DNA of 64,000 nucleotides from Aspidiotus rigidus. Taxonomy: Eukaryota; Arthropoda; Insecta; Hemiptera; Diaspididae. Position numbers and translations under genes: made by a program. The notes beneath the pieces were generated by a model. It saw only the letters and a program-made list of their open reading frames with translations. It had not been told where the DNA came from and made no database searches. The stretch lies in NCBI GenBank assembly GCA_035079385.1, contig JAVHKY010000004.1:22557001-22621000 (forward strand). The letters are read 5' to 3'. Of this stretch, positions 1 to 9,864 are shown one piece after another (positions within the stretch are counted from its first letter, which is position 1; each line of letters starts with the position of its first letter).

Positions 1-490
1 TCTCGACCCTTTTTCGTCACGGCTGTCTTTCACATTCTGGGGAACCAACACAAAGGGAAGGGAACCTTCGAATAGTTCAATACACTTTCTATTACGAACA
101 CTCCGGTCACTCGTTGCCCTCCAATACTACGAGGTAAGTAAAATGTAATCCTTTTATTCAGCTTTAGGTTACATTAGAAAAAACAAATGTAAACACTTAT
201 TCCAGACATCGCAGGTAATTTGTCACACTTTCCGTTCACTTCTAATTCTTTTCGATTTCTCAGTTACGGGAAGAGGAGGAACACTGTTCCACACATTAGA
301 TTCACTTTGAAATCGAGAGTGTATTAATTGACAGATGATTGACGTGAAAGGAGCATTATCAATATCTGATAAGCCTGGAGATTACTTCCGCCATCACTTC
401 TCGAAAGCTAATATACAAGAAGGTATGAAATCGTTCGATAATATTACTTAAATCCACGCAGATTCAACAACAGGACCAAGAATTTAAGAT
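1..490. other. No feature recognised
   Basis: I see no open frame, repeat or RNA signature I can name here. It lies directly upstream of the decayed Penelope-like copy and may include its 5' untranslated part, but nothing matches the 5' ends of the two better copies in this window. Confidence 0.4.
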
Positions 491-505
491 TGATGTTTGC
501 GATAG

Positions 506-1340
506 ATGATCAGAGTTACCACCAAGCTACTCTACACAGTGCACTTACGACTGTCTGCTTCTCTCAAACCAGAGGATTTCGACCTACTCCTTTGGAATAT
601 GAATCTCGACGATGAGAAGTTCCATACGGAGATTACAGCACGAAAAGATTGGAAACTTCAACGTCTTAGACCTCGGTTGTCCCTAAATGAGGAGACCTCG
701 TCAGGCCACCATGGAAATCGAGTAATAGACCAGGTACCACATACGTTTTATCCACGCCTGGTCAACCAGTATAGTGCCGTGCTTAATGACGATGAGATTG
801 AATTGATCCAAAAAGGACCAAAGTAATCATTACCCCCAGTTTTGAATTCTCCAACCAAAGAGAGAATAGTTTCGGACCTTGCTCCGGCGCAAGTGGCCAA
901 CGCCGTCCACCTCAATCCTGTCCCGAGACTCAGCAAGGAGGAGAAGCGCACCTTGACCTCCCTCCGAAGGAAATCAGAGATCAGCATCTGGTTGTAACCA
1001 AGGCGGACAAGGGGAGTACTGTCGTAGTTTTGGACCGAAGCGACTACAAACGTAAAATGGCTGAGTGTTTGGAATTAGGTAATGCCGAGTCCACTCCAGA
1101 CTTCAATTTCCAGGCCGATCACCGAAAGATCAGAAGCGACATTAATGGATGTAGGCACCTTTTGACGAAGAACCTCTCAAGAAAACTCTTCTTGTTCCTA
1201 ACCCCTCTCTCCCTCGGATTTACGGGTTTCCTAAACTCCAAAAAGAGGGGTCTCTCATGCGACCGGTAGTTTCGTTCTTCACTTCCAATACGTATCCTTT
1301 GTCAAAATTCTTAGACAAATGGTTCAAGCACAATTTGAAT
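506..1340 (+). pseudogene. Penelope-like element 1, N-terminal half (decayed)
   Basis: The 5' half of a PLE polyprotein, broken by frame changes and stops. The frame from 506 ends in KGPK at 826. The next stretch continues in shifted frames and holds the family's N-terminal motif VVTKADKGS near 1000, which matches TKADKGN in the other copies. A scrambled segment up to about 1340 encodes, across frames, the motif for a proline-rich PNPS..GFPKLQKEG stretch and a KFLDKWFKHN-like end. The PLE reverse transcriptase (RT) N-terminus is known to have this order. The element is cut by an AT-rich insertion and resumes near 2925. It is clearly inactive. Confidence 0.8.
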
Positions 1341-1513
1341 ATATTATAGGTTGTATATTTATTAGATTAATTATTAAAATTGTAAAAAAAATTAAATTAT
1401 AAGATATAAAATTTGAATTATTGTTAGTATTAAATTTAATAATTTTTGTAATTAAAAATAAATTTTTTATTGATCAATAATTATTAATAATCAAAATTAT
1501 TAAAATTATTATT
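1341..1513. repeat. AT-rich island, left part
   Basis: Almost pure A/T with TTAATTATTAA-type words, abruptly different from the PLE on its left. It pairs with similar DNA at about 2757-2915, so the MULE relic between them seems to sit inside an AT island that itself interrupts the PLE. Confidence 0.6.
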
Positions 1514-1771
1514 GGGATGCATTTATCGGCCCGCGAAAATAAAAGAAAATCACGGGAAAATTGTAGTGATTTCCATCAGAGAAGAAAAATTTTTGCACGA
1601 CTTCATTAATGTAAGACGCCAAAAAAAATGAGTATACAAGAAAAATATAAGATGCACAACTTGTAATTAAAACCAAACGAAAGATTAAAAAATCAGCGGC
1701 ATAATATTATTAATGAACGTAAAACTTATTACAAATATGAATCATAGTATTAGATTTAGATTATTAGAAAG

Positions 1772-2110
1772 TTATTGGACTAGTAACGCCTTCTTAGCCA
1801 AGCATGGACGACCACGTTTTCGCTTTCTTCCTAGAGGTATTTGTTTAGCCTCTTCTGGCACTTGCACCAACTTCAACCTAATTTTCAAGCCTAAGGAATG
1901 CTTGCATTCGCCTTCTTTGAAGAAGTGTGGACATGTGCAAGTAGACTCTCCTATCCGAGTAGAGTGTATATAAATGACCCAAAGGCCGTAGTTGAATGTT
2001 TTGAAGGAGTCGAACGTTCTCCCCTTCCCTTGCAAACCTTCATATTTCTTGAGCAGTTTTGTAGTTAAAGGCTGTTCTATAGTTGAGGAGCAAACAAAAA
2101 ATAATGTTCC
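1772..2110 (-). pseudogene. MULE transposase fragment with SWIM zinc finger
   Basis: The minus-strand frame reads a conserved C-terminal transposase piece. STCTCPHFFKEGECKH has the CxC...CxH spacing of a SWIM zinc finger, followed by a basic KRKRGRP.LAKKAL tail that is common just after SWIM fingers in MULE transposases. The in-frame match extends upstream of the first ATG to about 2110 (TIEQPLTTKLLKKYEGL), so the annotated methionine is not a true start. The catalytic core is absent. It lies between the inverted repeats at 1514-1574 and 2623-2683. The SWIM motif is seen; the MULE assignment is inferred from motif plus long TIRs. Confidence 0.7.
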
Positions 2111-2178
2111 TCCCTTGTGGTATCTTTGGAGGACCGGATGGTTGGATGTAGCCCATTGAAATGCAGCTGTCCATATTT

Positions 2179-2475
2179 TTAGAGGTACGGACGGAGTTTC
2201 AACAAAGGTGACACACGTTTGAAATGTAGGTGCATGAAATAAAAATTTTTCATTTTCTCGATCTGACCAGTTAAAAAGTCGTGCTCAGTAATGGCGGGAA
2301 TTTCAATTAACATCACGCCCCCTTCAATTATTTTCCCGCCCTCGTCCTTCCCGTTCAATATTATTTTAGTCGCGTGCACTTTAATATTTCCCTTTTTTTT
2401 TGTATTTCTAAATAGAGGATCGTTTTCTGAATCTACAAAAAATTCTCCACATGGGTTGAGAATTCTCTGAGACAT
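2179..2475 (-). CDS. Hypothetical 98-codon frame inside the MULE relic
   Basis: An open minus-strand frame begins MSQRILNPCGEFFVDSEN and runs 98 codons between the right TIR and the SWIM fragment. I recognise no domain. Its position matches the N-terminal exon of an internally deleted MULE transposase, and the start lies about 150 bp inside the right TIR. It may be a remnant of that transposase or a chance frame. Confidence 0.3.
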   Translation of the reverse strand: MSQRILNPCGEFFVDSENDPLFRNTKKKGNIKVHATKIILNGKDEGGKIIEGGVMLIEIPAITEHDFLTGQIEKMKNFYFMHLHFKRVSPLLKLRPYL

Positions 2476-2683
2476 GATCTTTTGCAGTTACAACTTTTAA
2501 AAAGTGAATTCTGAGAATATTGGAAAAAAGTTTGGTAGGTACTGAAAGTTTGTGACTGAAAAAAAATTAGCAGCGAGTTCAGATATGGTTCCTCAGATCG
2601 CCACACAAATATTTTCTTCCCTGGAAATCACTACAATTTTCCCGTGATTTTCTTTTATTTTCGCGGGCCGAAAAATGCATCCC

Positions 2684-2920
2684 AAAAAAAAAGAAAAAAA
2701 AAAAAAAAAAAGAATGAAGCGAGTTTAGGTATGGTTTCTCAGATCGCCTCACATTTATTTAATTTTAATAATTAATTAATATTTTTGAATATTAATTAAT
2801 TTTAATTACTGATTATTAAGAAAAAATAATTTTTTTATTATTATAATATTATTTATATTAATTAAATTATTATTTTTAATTATTTATTTATTAGTACAAA
2901 AATCTATATATGTACAAATT
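2684..2920. repeat. Poly(A)-rich and AT-rich island, right part
   Basis: An A-run follows the right TIR, then TTTAATTAATTAATATT-type DNA. The stretch 2712-2756 (GCGAGTTTAGGTATGG, CAGATCGCC) is a degenerate direct copy of 2573-2610 (GCGAGTTCAGATATGG, CAGATCGCC) on the other side of the TIR, so part of the MULE subterminal region is duplicated. Confidence 0.5.
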
Positions 2921-2924
2921 AGTT

Positions 2925-4330
2925 TTATTCGGGCTAGCTTCCACTCCGCTTTCTCTGTTAAGAATTCCAATGACCTAGTCATGGAACTAACTCAACATCC
3001 CCTTCCCCCCCTCCGCCAGGAAGCGTTCTACTTTTGTTTGATGTCAAAGGCCTAGTCCCAAACGTTCCCCATGAACCTATCTACGACCGCATCAGAAAGC
3101 TTTTAAATGAGGCAGCTATTGTTCCCGACTTCATTGAAGAATTTTTCCGTCTTCTTCAGAGGTGCCACTCCCCTAACATATGCCACTTTAAAGACGTGAT
3201 ATATAGCTTACCCCCTGGCGATGGTATCCCTATTGGATCACCACAAGTCTTCATGGCTAGACTGGAGTCGGAAATCTTTAATTCCGACCATCTCTTGCTC
3301 CCCCATATCGCCCTCTGGCGCTGATACGTTGATGACGGGTTGTGTGTATGGGTTGGCCCTACTGAACTCATCCCGGATTTCTTTGCCTTCCTTAACAGTT
3401 TCTACCCCACTATTGAGTTCACAGTTGTTGTCGGTGGCGATCGACCCAATTTCCTTGACCTTGAGATCAAGATCAGTGGATGTGAGTTCACTTACGGGAT
3501 TTTCCGAAAGCCCAGCACCACCGAAATCTCTGTCCCTGGTACGTCTGTTTGCCCCCTCTCCATAAGTTGACAGCTTACCATTATGTGGTTCATCGTCTGG
3601 TTTCTATTCCCCGCACTCCCAAAGCTTACGAAAGAGAGCTGGCGATCATTAAATACTTGGCCTTCAAGAATGATATTCAAGTTGACATTAGTAAGATGGT
3701 TAGGAAGAAGAGGATCAGAAATTCCCTCCGTACCGTGCGAACTGTTGTTCTTCCTTACCTCCCCTCACAAGTGTCCTCGCCGGCTTACTTAAGGCGAATA
3801 ATCTGAAACCGACTTTCTACCCTGTCCAATGGCAAGGATCCCCTCCCCCTATTGTCCAAGTGTGGTGTCTACCTCCTGAGATGTAGGGACTATCCAAGTA
3901 TGTACGTCGGGGAATGCGGAAGATCGTTTAGGACCCGAATATTGGACCACGTGGATGCTTTCTAGAACGGAAACCCAGCGAAGTCGGCGTTCGCGAAACA
4001 CCTTTTAGAAAAGGACCATCGTGCTGGCGACGAAGTGCTCCTGTATTTTGAAAGTAATTATAGGAGAAGACTAGCCCTTGAAAATATCGGATGGCAAAAC
4101 ACAAGGTCCATCACCTTTTTTCCTTATTGAATCCGACGAAGAACAAAGATCCGCTCGTCGAAAAAATATTCTCAAACTCTCCTTTATCCTGTAAGTTTAT
4201 TTTGTACGTCGAACGATGATTAATTTTGTTCCACTTCATCGTCTGCTTGTACCGTACGTGATTATCTTCAGTTGTATTTCTGTATCTGATGATGGGGAAA
4301 GCCGAAAGCGTTCATTAAAACTTGTTAAAA
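2925..4330 (+). pseudogene. Penelope-like element 1, RT and GIY-YIG half (decayed)
   Basis: Continuation of the PLE interrupted at 1340. RT blocks in order: LFDVKGLVPNVPHEPIY (3031-3085), PPGDGIPIGSP, then a stop just before YVDDGLCVW (about 3327), and FLDLEIKISG. After frameshifts, the C-terminal endonuclease appears near 3860-4090 with KCGVYLLRC, MYVGECGRSFRTRI, KSAFAKHLLEKDH and the catalytic-region E of RRLALENI; an in-frame stop sits after HVDAF. These are the GIY-YIG landmarks known in PLEs. The tail ends with a hammerhead-like core at 4286-4310. Multiple frameshifts and stops make it dead. Confidence 0.85.
4286..4310 (+). ncRNA. Hammerhead-ribozyme-like core at PLE 1 tail
   Basis: CTGATGA is followed by a short GG...CC hairpin and then GAAAGCG. 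This is the order CUGANGA, helix II, GAAA of the hammerhead catalytic core. PLE terminal repeats are known to carry hammerhead motifs. I could not draw convincing stems I and III by eye, so this may be a decayed ribozyme. Confidence 0.45.
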
Positions 4331-4485
4331 ATCTTTTTGCGTTCTTTTCTTGAATAATTAAGACGATCAAAGATCTAAAGAATTTTTATAGATAATCCTC
4401 GTCGTGAATTTGTTAAATTTCGAAACAGGAAAGAAAATTTCAAGACAAGAAATGGTTGGAACTCCCATCAAATAAGAATGTGACA

Positions 4486-5340
4486 TCACGTCGTCCTCCT
4501 CCCTTTCACCATCGTTAATCGATATGCAAGGTGGCCCGGCAACAACGTTCCAGTTACATTACCGAACTCCACTTTCTTAGCATCGAGGAGTACATCCTGA
4601 TAAACGACTTCATCCACATCGTAGAGGGACTTCAGTTCCGGCGAAACATCCTTACATATGGACTCACTTTTATTAAAAAACGCGCAAAACTGATTACTCC
4701 CACTGACTCCGAAAGGCTCATAAAGCGTCAATACAGCTCGAGGTCGTAATTTATAAATGGATTCGACATCGTAATGATTGTTATAACCTGCGGCATCAGG
4801 CCAAAGTATAAGTAAACAACAATTCCCCACAACGTTCGGACGCCTCTGGATGAGACCATCTACACTTCTGAAATCAACTTCAAAAGTCAAGTTCCGATCA
4901 ACAAGCGTAATACCGAGATCCTCTCCAAAATGGTCACGGTACGCCTTGACGATACCACGCTCAACGGAGCCATCGCCACATCCCACGGAAATGACTTCGA
5001 CGGCACCACCTTGCGTTTCATTTTTGCAAAAATGTGCGGCATACGACATGAAGTGCTTCACTCCGAAGCCGAGTACACCCCAACTGAATGTGCTGTTAGA
5101 TAAATAATTATAACCGAGATGTCTGTCCACCAAATTATCCATCGTTATAGGTGTAGGATAAAGTGGGTCACTTTTATTTCGGTTGCGTGCTTTGCTAATC
5201 TTCGATATCGTCGATACTTCATGGCCTCTAATAGTCTCAGCATAAGCAAACTGATTTTTAAAACTTCCTTGTTGACGTTTCACTTGGCTGAAAGAGTGAT
5301 CCATGATACAAAAACTCAAAACAATGCAGCATAATTTCAT
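4486..5340 (-). CDS. Secreted methyltransferase-like protein, intact single exon
   Basis: A 284-codon frame. I chose the methionine at 5340 (MKLCCIVLSFCIMDHSFS) because it begins a good signal peptide; the open frame upstream has no such feature. The mature part contains SYAAHFCKNETQGG, then VISVGCGDGSVERGI, which resembles the glycine-rich motif I of class I S-adenosylmethionine-dependent methyltransferases, then LVDRN at the expected place of the acidic end of strand 2, and GNCCLLILWPDAAGYNN. A secreted or lumenal Rossmann-fold protein is the inference; no substrate can be named. It has no introns and no frame breaks, unlike its paralogues at 8813-9684 and 14655-14850. It lies between a dead PLE and a dead gypsy element. 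Close similarity to its dead neighbours suggests local duplication. It could be a pseudo-enzyme. Confidence 0.65.
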   Translation of the reverse strand: MKLCCIVLSFCIMDHSFSQVKRQQGSFKNQFAYAETIRGHEVSTISKISKARNRNKSDPLYPTPITMDNLVDRHLGYNYLSNSTFSWGVLGFGVKHFMSYAAHFCKNETQGGAVEVISVGCGDGSVERGIVKAYRDHFGEDLGITLVDRNLTFEVDFRSVDGLIQRRPNVVGNCCLLILWPDAAGYNNHYDVESIYKLRPRAVLTLYEPFGVSGSNQFCAFFNKSESICKDVSPELKSLYDVDEVVYQDVLLDAKKVEFGNVTGTLLPGHLAYRLTMVKGRRTT

Positions 5341-5561
5341 TATACGCAAGAAACGCTCAAGACAATCATATCTATAGAGTATTTGATTGAAAAAAGAAAT
5401 TTTGTAGCTCACAAGCCCGGGCAGAGTGGAAGATAAAAGCGGTATCGAGTTGATCAGATTTGTGATAGTGTAGCGATATGCGTTTGTAATTTCCGACGCT
5501 TGATTCGGAAGCGCTCGCGCAGTTTTTCATTATAAGCGGTTTTTATTCAATTAATAAAATT

Positions 5562-7205
5562 ATGTGGAGATTCAAATTCATACCATTAAGTCATGAAAGA
5601 TCCTTCGAAATGCCGACGCCTTACCACAATACGTATCTTCGCCTAGAAGAATGCAACTATCGTGACAAACAGGATCAGAAGGAGATCACCATCAAGCAAA
5701 CTCCGTTTGATACCAACTTGAACATACGGGATGCCCAACTGCAAGATCAAGATATTGCCTTCATTTTGAAGAGAAGAGAAGAAAACCCTCGATCAGTTCA
5801 AGATCAGTCAACTGTAAAATTCCGTGGTCTCAATGGGACTTCCTACAGGTTGAACAAGGGATTCTTTACAGAATCTGGGAAAACTTGACAATAATAGGTC
5901 ATTCCAAAGACCTTAGTACCTGAAGTATTCAAGGCTGTTCATAACAACTCAGCATCTGGAGGACACCTTGGTGTAACAAGAACACTGTCCAAGGTATCTT
6001 ACTGGCCTTCTTGTCTTTTGGATGTGGAAGATTGGTGCCGATGTTGTGTGTCATGTTCGGACGGGCAAGGATACAAGTTTACAATGTTGAGATATATTTA
6101 CAGAAACAGATAGACGAAATAGGTTCATTTTGGTTATAGGAGATTATTTCACAAAGTGAATTGAAGTAGTTGCACTCTCGATTCAACACGTTCCTCAATT
6201 TTATGATTAAGCATCATATTAAAATGGTTGTACTCGAAAGAGTAGCGTTTTACAAAGGAAACCACACGAAATTAGCGGCCGCGAGCGCTTTCGGTTAAAT
6301 GACCATCTTCTAAGCGTGAGTCGCTCCTCCCGTTCACTTACGCTTAGAAGATGGTTATATTTAACCGACTAATTTCGTGTGCTTTCTTTTATAAAACGGT
6401 ACTCTTTCGAGTACAACCCTTTCAATACAGTTGCACTCTCCCAAACCAAGAGGCTACATCTGTGAAAAACTGGATGAAGCGCTTCGAACTACCTTTGGAA
6501 GTATACAGAGACCAGGGTCGAAATTTTGAATTAAAAGTATTCGGAGAGGTCGCAAGAATATTAGATCTATCATACGACACCGCTCCATCCACAGTCAGAC
6601 AGAATGATTAAACAATTTAACCATACAGTGGACGAGTGTTTAGCCAAAGTCGTGGGATACGTGGATACTTCTTTTTCTCATGGCGTATTGGTCATCAGTG
6701 CATGGATCTACAACGGAAACTTGAGTTTCGACACGAGCTACGTTTACCATAATATTATGATCTGGAGTTTGGAACGTTTTTTTACAAACCACACGGTGTT
6801 CAAGAGTATTCAGTGCAACTCACGAAGCAACTCCAAAAGGTTTATAAGCTAGTGCCAGTGAAAGGATGAAGACTCGATGCGCAATAGAAGAACTTTTTGA
6901 ACCTGGTGATACAGTCTGGTTGTAGAACCCAGAGAGGAAGAAAGGAAGAAGCCCAAAACTTCAAAGCAAATGGGAAGGCCCAAATACAGCGGTGAAGAAG
7001 ATCAATGACGTGGTATACTGCGTCAGCCATAAAAAGATATCCATCGGAATTGGTCAGCTGCCTGGCTACGTGATTCTGAATGGGATATCCAGAACTGATA
7101 GAGAGGGGGGAGCAGTGTGGCGTACAAACAAGATGAAGCATGACAGAAGACGAGAGGGAGAAGTTGCAAAATTCAAACGCCATCTAGAAGCTTAAAGAAA
7201 TAACA
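5562..7205 (+). pseudogene. Ty3/gypsy retrotransposon pol remnant (integrase region)
   Basis: Several broken plus-strand frames spell a gypsy-type pol C-terminal half. About 5900-6060 encodes the zinc-binding H2C2 region (VPEVFKAVHNNSASGGHLG, then WCRCCVSCS). The integrase core follows in pieces: around 6130-6175 as decayed DYFTKW-EVVAL, then ALPNQEA, FELPLEVYRDQGRNFE and MIKQFNHTVDECLAKVVGY. The C-terminal part at 6880-7010 (ELFEPGDTVWL, NPERKKGRSPKLQSKWEGP) is the usual post-core domain. Stops and frameshifts are frequent, and a palindromic PLE-tail insertion occupies 6180-6427. No LTR was recognised at either side. Confidence 0.8.
6180..6427. mobile_element. Palindromic PLE-tail insertion with target duplication
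   Basis: About 248 bp interrupt the gypsy integrase between EVVAL and ALPNQEA. The flanks carry the same 11 bp, GTTGCACTCTC, at 6169-6179 and 6428-6438, which looks like a target-site duplication. The insert is an inverted repeat: GTTGTACTCGAAAGAGTA near 6230 returns as TACTCTTTCGAGTACAAC near 6400. The inner part (AGCGCTTTCGGTTAAATGACC, and AGAAGATGGTTATATTTAACC on the other arm) matches the tail of the PLEs in this window. It has no coding capacity. Confidence 0.65.
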
Positions 7206-7227
7206 AGAATAGTGGCCGTGGCCACAC

Positions 7228-7943
7228 CGGGTAGACCAGAAAGATGTTACCAGTTAAATGGGAGTTGGCACTAAATCTCTTTCAGCGTAAAAACGTGGAA
7301 CGTTGGATGTATACTTCAAATCTACGAAACTTGTATCTCAATATTGTCTCCAAATTGGGTCTTTACTCAACTTCTTATAACTTTTTTGAGCCGAGTTATG
7401 GACCAAAATGTGCCAAAAATTGATCAGTTGACCACGATTTTTGAAATAAAAAATTGAAAATTTCCTCACTATTGAGCTTTATGGCGCTATTCAGGTATTT
7501 CTCTCGGAATCACCGTTAAATTTTATTTTAAAATCAATTAAAATAAGGAAGTTTGAACGATTTTCAATTTTTAATAATTTCGGGAAATTATTGGTCAATT
7601 TGCGGCACATTCTGGTCCATAATTAGGCTCAAAAAAGTCGTAGAAAGTTGAGTAAGGGTGCAAATTGAAGATAAAATTGAGATACAAATTTTGTAGATTT
7701 AAAGAATTTGAAGCTTAAATATACTGCAGTATTGTGTGAAAATTTACGGTTGTATTACAAGTTTTAATAAATTATACAATGTTTCCTCTTTTTTTTTTTT
7801 AGTCTATTGCGGAACATTTGGAAATTTTGAAAGATGATCGTGGCTCAAAAAAGTTGAGTACCGCTGATCTAAAGTTTCGCGTTTTTAAGCTGGAGTGAAT
7901 TTAATGCAAACTCCCATCTGGTAACATCTTTCTGATCCACCTG
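7228..7943. mobile_element. Foldback element, about 0.7 kb
   Basis: The ends are inverted copies: AGAAAGATGTTACCAG near 7238 and CTGGTAACATCTTTCT near 7918. Further inside, AACTTTTTTGAGCC..GTTATGGACC (7380-7400) returns as GGTCCATAATTAGGCTCAAAAAAG (7615-7637, longer in the DNA), so much of the element is a long inverted repeat. No coding frame. It directly follows the gypsy remnant. Confidence 0.65.
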
Positions 7944-8812
7944 TTATGAAGGAACGGCCGGATTTCAGTATACGTGCATTTGAAGTGTAATAATTATTGG
8001 TACGCGTAATAAAGTTTGGTCATTTGTAGCTGTTCTGTATCGTTTACCGGTGGGACGTCACAATATGAGTTTATTCAATAGTCTTGAAATTCATACACCT
8101 TCAGTAGCAGAACTTCCATAAATAATGTCACAGTTCAAGCATTGAAAGTTTAAACGTTGGAATAGTAATTTAAATATCCAAAGAATTTTGACAGATAACC
8201 CATAACGTTTTCAAGTAACCGTCTGATTACAAAATGGGAAGCCGAGCTTTTGAAAATTTTTATTTTTAGAACAGAAATTTATCAACTAACGATTTCGTTC
8301 TTCTCCAATGACCAAATCAAAGAATAAGAATAACCAGCAGCCTCTGGCTGATAAGACAATGTCATAAATACTCAATCGGTACCTTCCAACAATTAGCGGA
8401 GAATATTCCAATTTTATATGTACACACCAGCCTCCCCAAAAATCTCGAGTTCGAAGGAAAATCTTCCTTTCCTCCGCCTTGTTTTCGAGTTGCAGACCAT
8501 TATCAAGACGTGATACCGCCTCCTTTCACATTGACTAAACACTGAAGGAGCAATGAGATGAGATACTGAAGATGATCCTGAGGTATCTACGGTAGAAGTA
8601 CCAAAATTGTTAAACATTCTAAATTGCTGTCCCTGGCTAGTAAGAAAAGTAGGACACTTCATACTTCACCTTGAGGGACCCCGTCTTGAACTGGAATAGG
8701 GGGAGAGGTATTTTGAATTCTTACCACGAGATTTATGTCGTGAAGGTAATTAGTAGAATAAACTATTGTATCGAGAGCCTTAAATTCTTCCAGTAAATGA
8801 AAGAATTCAACA
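7944..8812. other. No gene recognised
   Basis: Only short frames are present. The longest (8414-8662, minus) has no motif I know. Its 3' neighbour is the broken secreted-protein paralogue. Confidence 0.4.
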
Positions 8813-9684
8813 TCAGATTGTTCGTTTTCCTTTCACCATCCTAAATCGATACCCAACGAGACCAGGCTGTACCATTTCAGTAATTCCACTAAATAACTTC
8901 ATTTTTCCAGCATTGAGGTGCACTTCTTGATAAACAATTTCGTTCACATCATACAGATTCCATAGAAAATCTAGTTCTGGCGAGGTATTCCCGTAATGGT
9001 ATCTAGTACATATTATTTTGATCCGAAAACGCACGGAAATTGTCACTTCCACTGGTACCGCTAGGGTCATAAAGCGTCAAGAAAGATCGCGGTCGTAATT
9101 TAGAGATGGATTTCGATATCGTAACCATCGTTGTTGCCTGCTCTCTCAGGCCAAATTATGAGCAAACAACAATTTCCTACAATGTTCGGACGCTTCTCCA
9201 TGAGATTATCTACAGTTCTGTAATCGACATCAAATTTCGGGTTTCGATCAACGAGTGTAATATCAAGATCATCTCCAAAATGATCACGATAGGCCTTGAT
9301 AATACTAAGTTCGACAGAGCCGTCACCACATCCAATGGAAATGATCTCAATGGTGCCTCCTTGCGTTTCTTTTCTGCAAAAATGTGCGGCATACGACATG
9401 AAGCGCTTCACTCCTATACCAAGAATACCCCAATTGAATGGGCTCTTGGATCCATAATTATAAAAAATATTTCTTTCCTCCAAATGACCACTAGTTAAAG
9501 GGGCTGGATAAATTAGCTCACTTCTATTTGTACCGTACATCAACCAGAACATCTTCGATGCTTCTCCCCGGAAATTGAAACAAAGGTTGCACTCTACAAG
9601 AGAGTAGCGCAATATTCGAACCACGAGGAAAATCATTAACAAAAGTGAATTTATTATCAAGAGTCCACTCACAAAGAAAGCCAT
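8813..9684 (-). pseudogene. Broken paralogue of the secreted methyltransferase-like protein
   Basis: Clearly homologous to 4486-5340: SYAAHFCRKETQGG, IISIGCGDGSVE, LVDRNPKFDVDYR, GNCCLLIIWPERAGNN. It begins at 9684 with a hydrophobic N-terminus (MAFFVSGLLIINSLLLMIFL). The frame breaks near 9100: IEIHL and a stop occur where the intact copy reads ESIYKLRPR, and the shifted frame continues SKLRPRSFLTLYDP. A further stop and shift occur near 9000 before the C-terminal YDVNEIVYQEVHL and MVKGKRTI. At least two disabling changes, so a pseudogene, although the first 194 codons could still make a truncated protein with the glycine-rich motif. Confidence 0.75.
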
Positions 9685-9864
9685 TTTGAAACCTAACCCG
9701 GTACCCCCTCCTCCTCTACGGGTGGCCTAAAGTACATAAAAATTAGAAGCAATTGCAGACGTTGCAATGGAAGCGGGGAACCCGCAATTCCTTAACTCGA
9801 CCTCTCAGGTGGTGTGGAACTGAGTTGATAATCTTGTCATATAATTCAAATCGAAATGATCATT

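Larger units (their letters stand above)
1514..2683 (-). mobile_element. MULE-like DNA transposon relic with 61-bp terminal inverted repeats
   Basis: The two ends, 1514-1574 and 2623-2683, are inverted copies of each other, starting GGGATGCATTT and ending AAAATGCATCCC, and they include CCCGCGAAAATAAAAGAAAA on one arm. Inside, on the minus strand, is a SWIM zinc-finger remnant, which is typical of Mutator-like transposases. No catalytic DDE region is visible, so the element is internally deleted and non-autonomous. I could not find a clean 8-11 bp target duplication, partly because both flanks are low-complexity A/T. Confidence 0.75.

Noticed and set aside
1341..2920. Mitochondrial DNA insertion, because of extreme AT content
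   Set aside because: No recognisable mitochondrial protein or rRNA/tRNA piece; sequence is low complexity around a MULE relic.
5340..5412. Upstream methionine at 5412 as the start of the secreted protein
   Set aside because: The extra 24 residues have no signal-peptide character, whereas the methionine at 5340 starts a good one that matches the N-termini of the paralogue at 14850.
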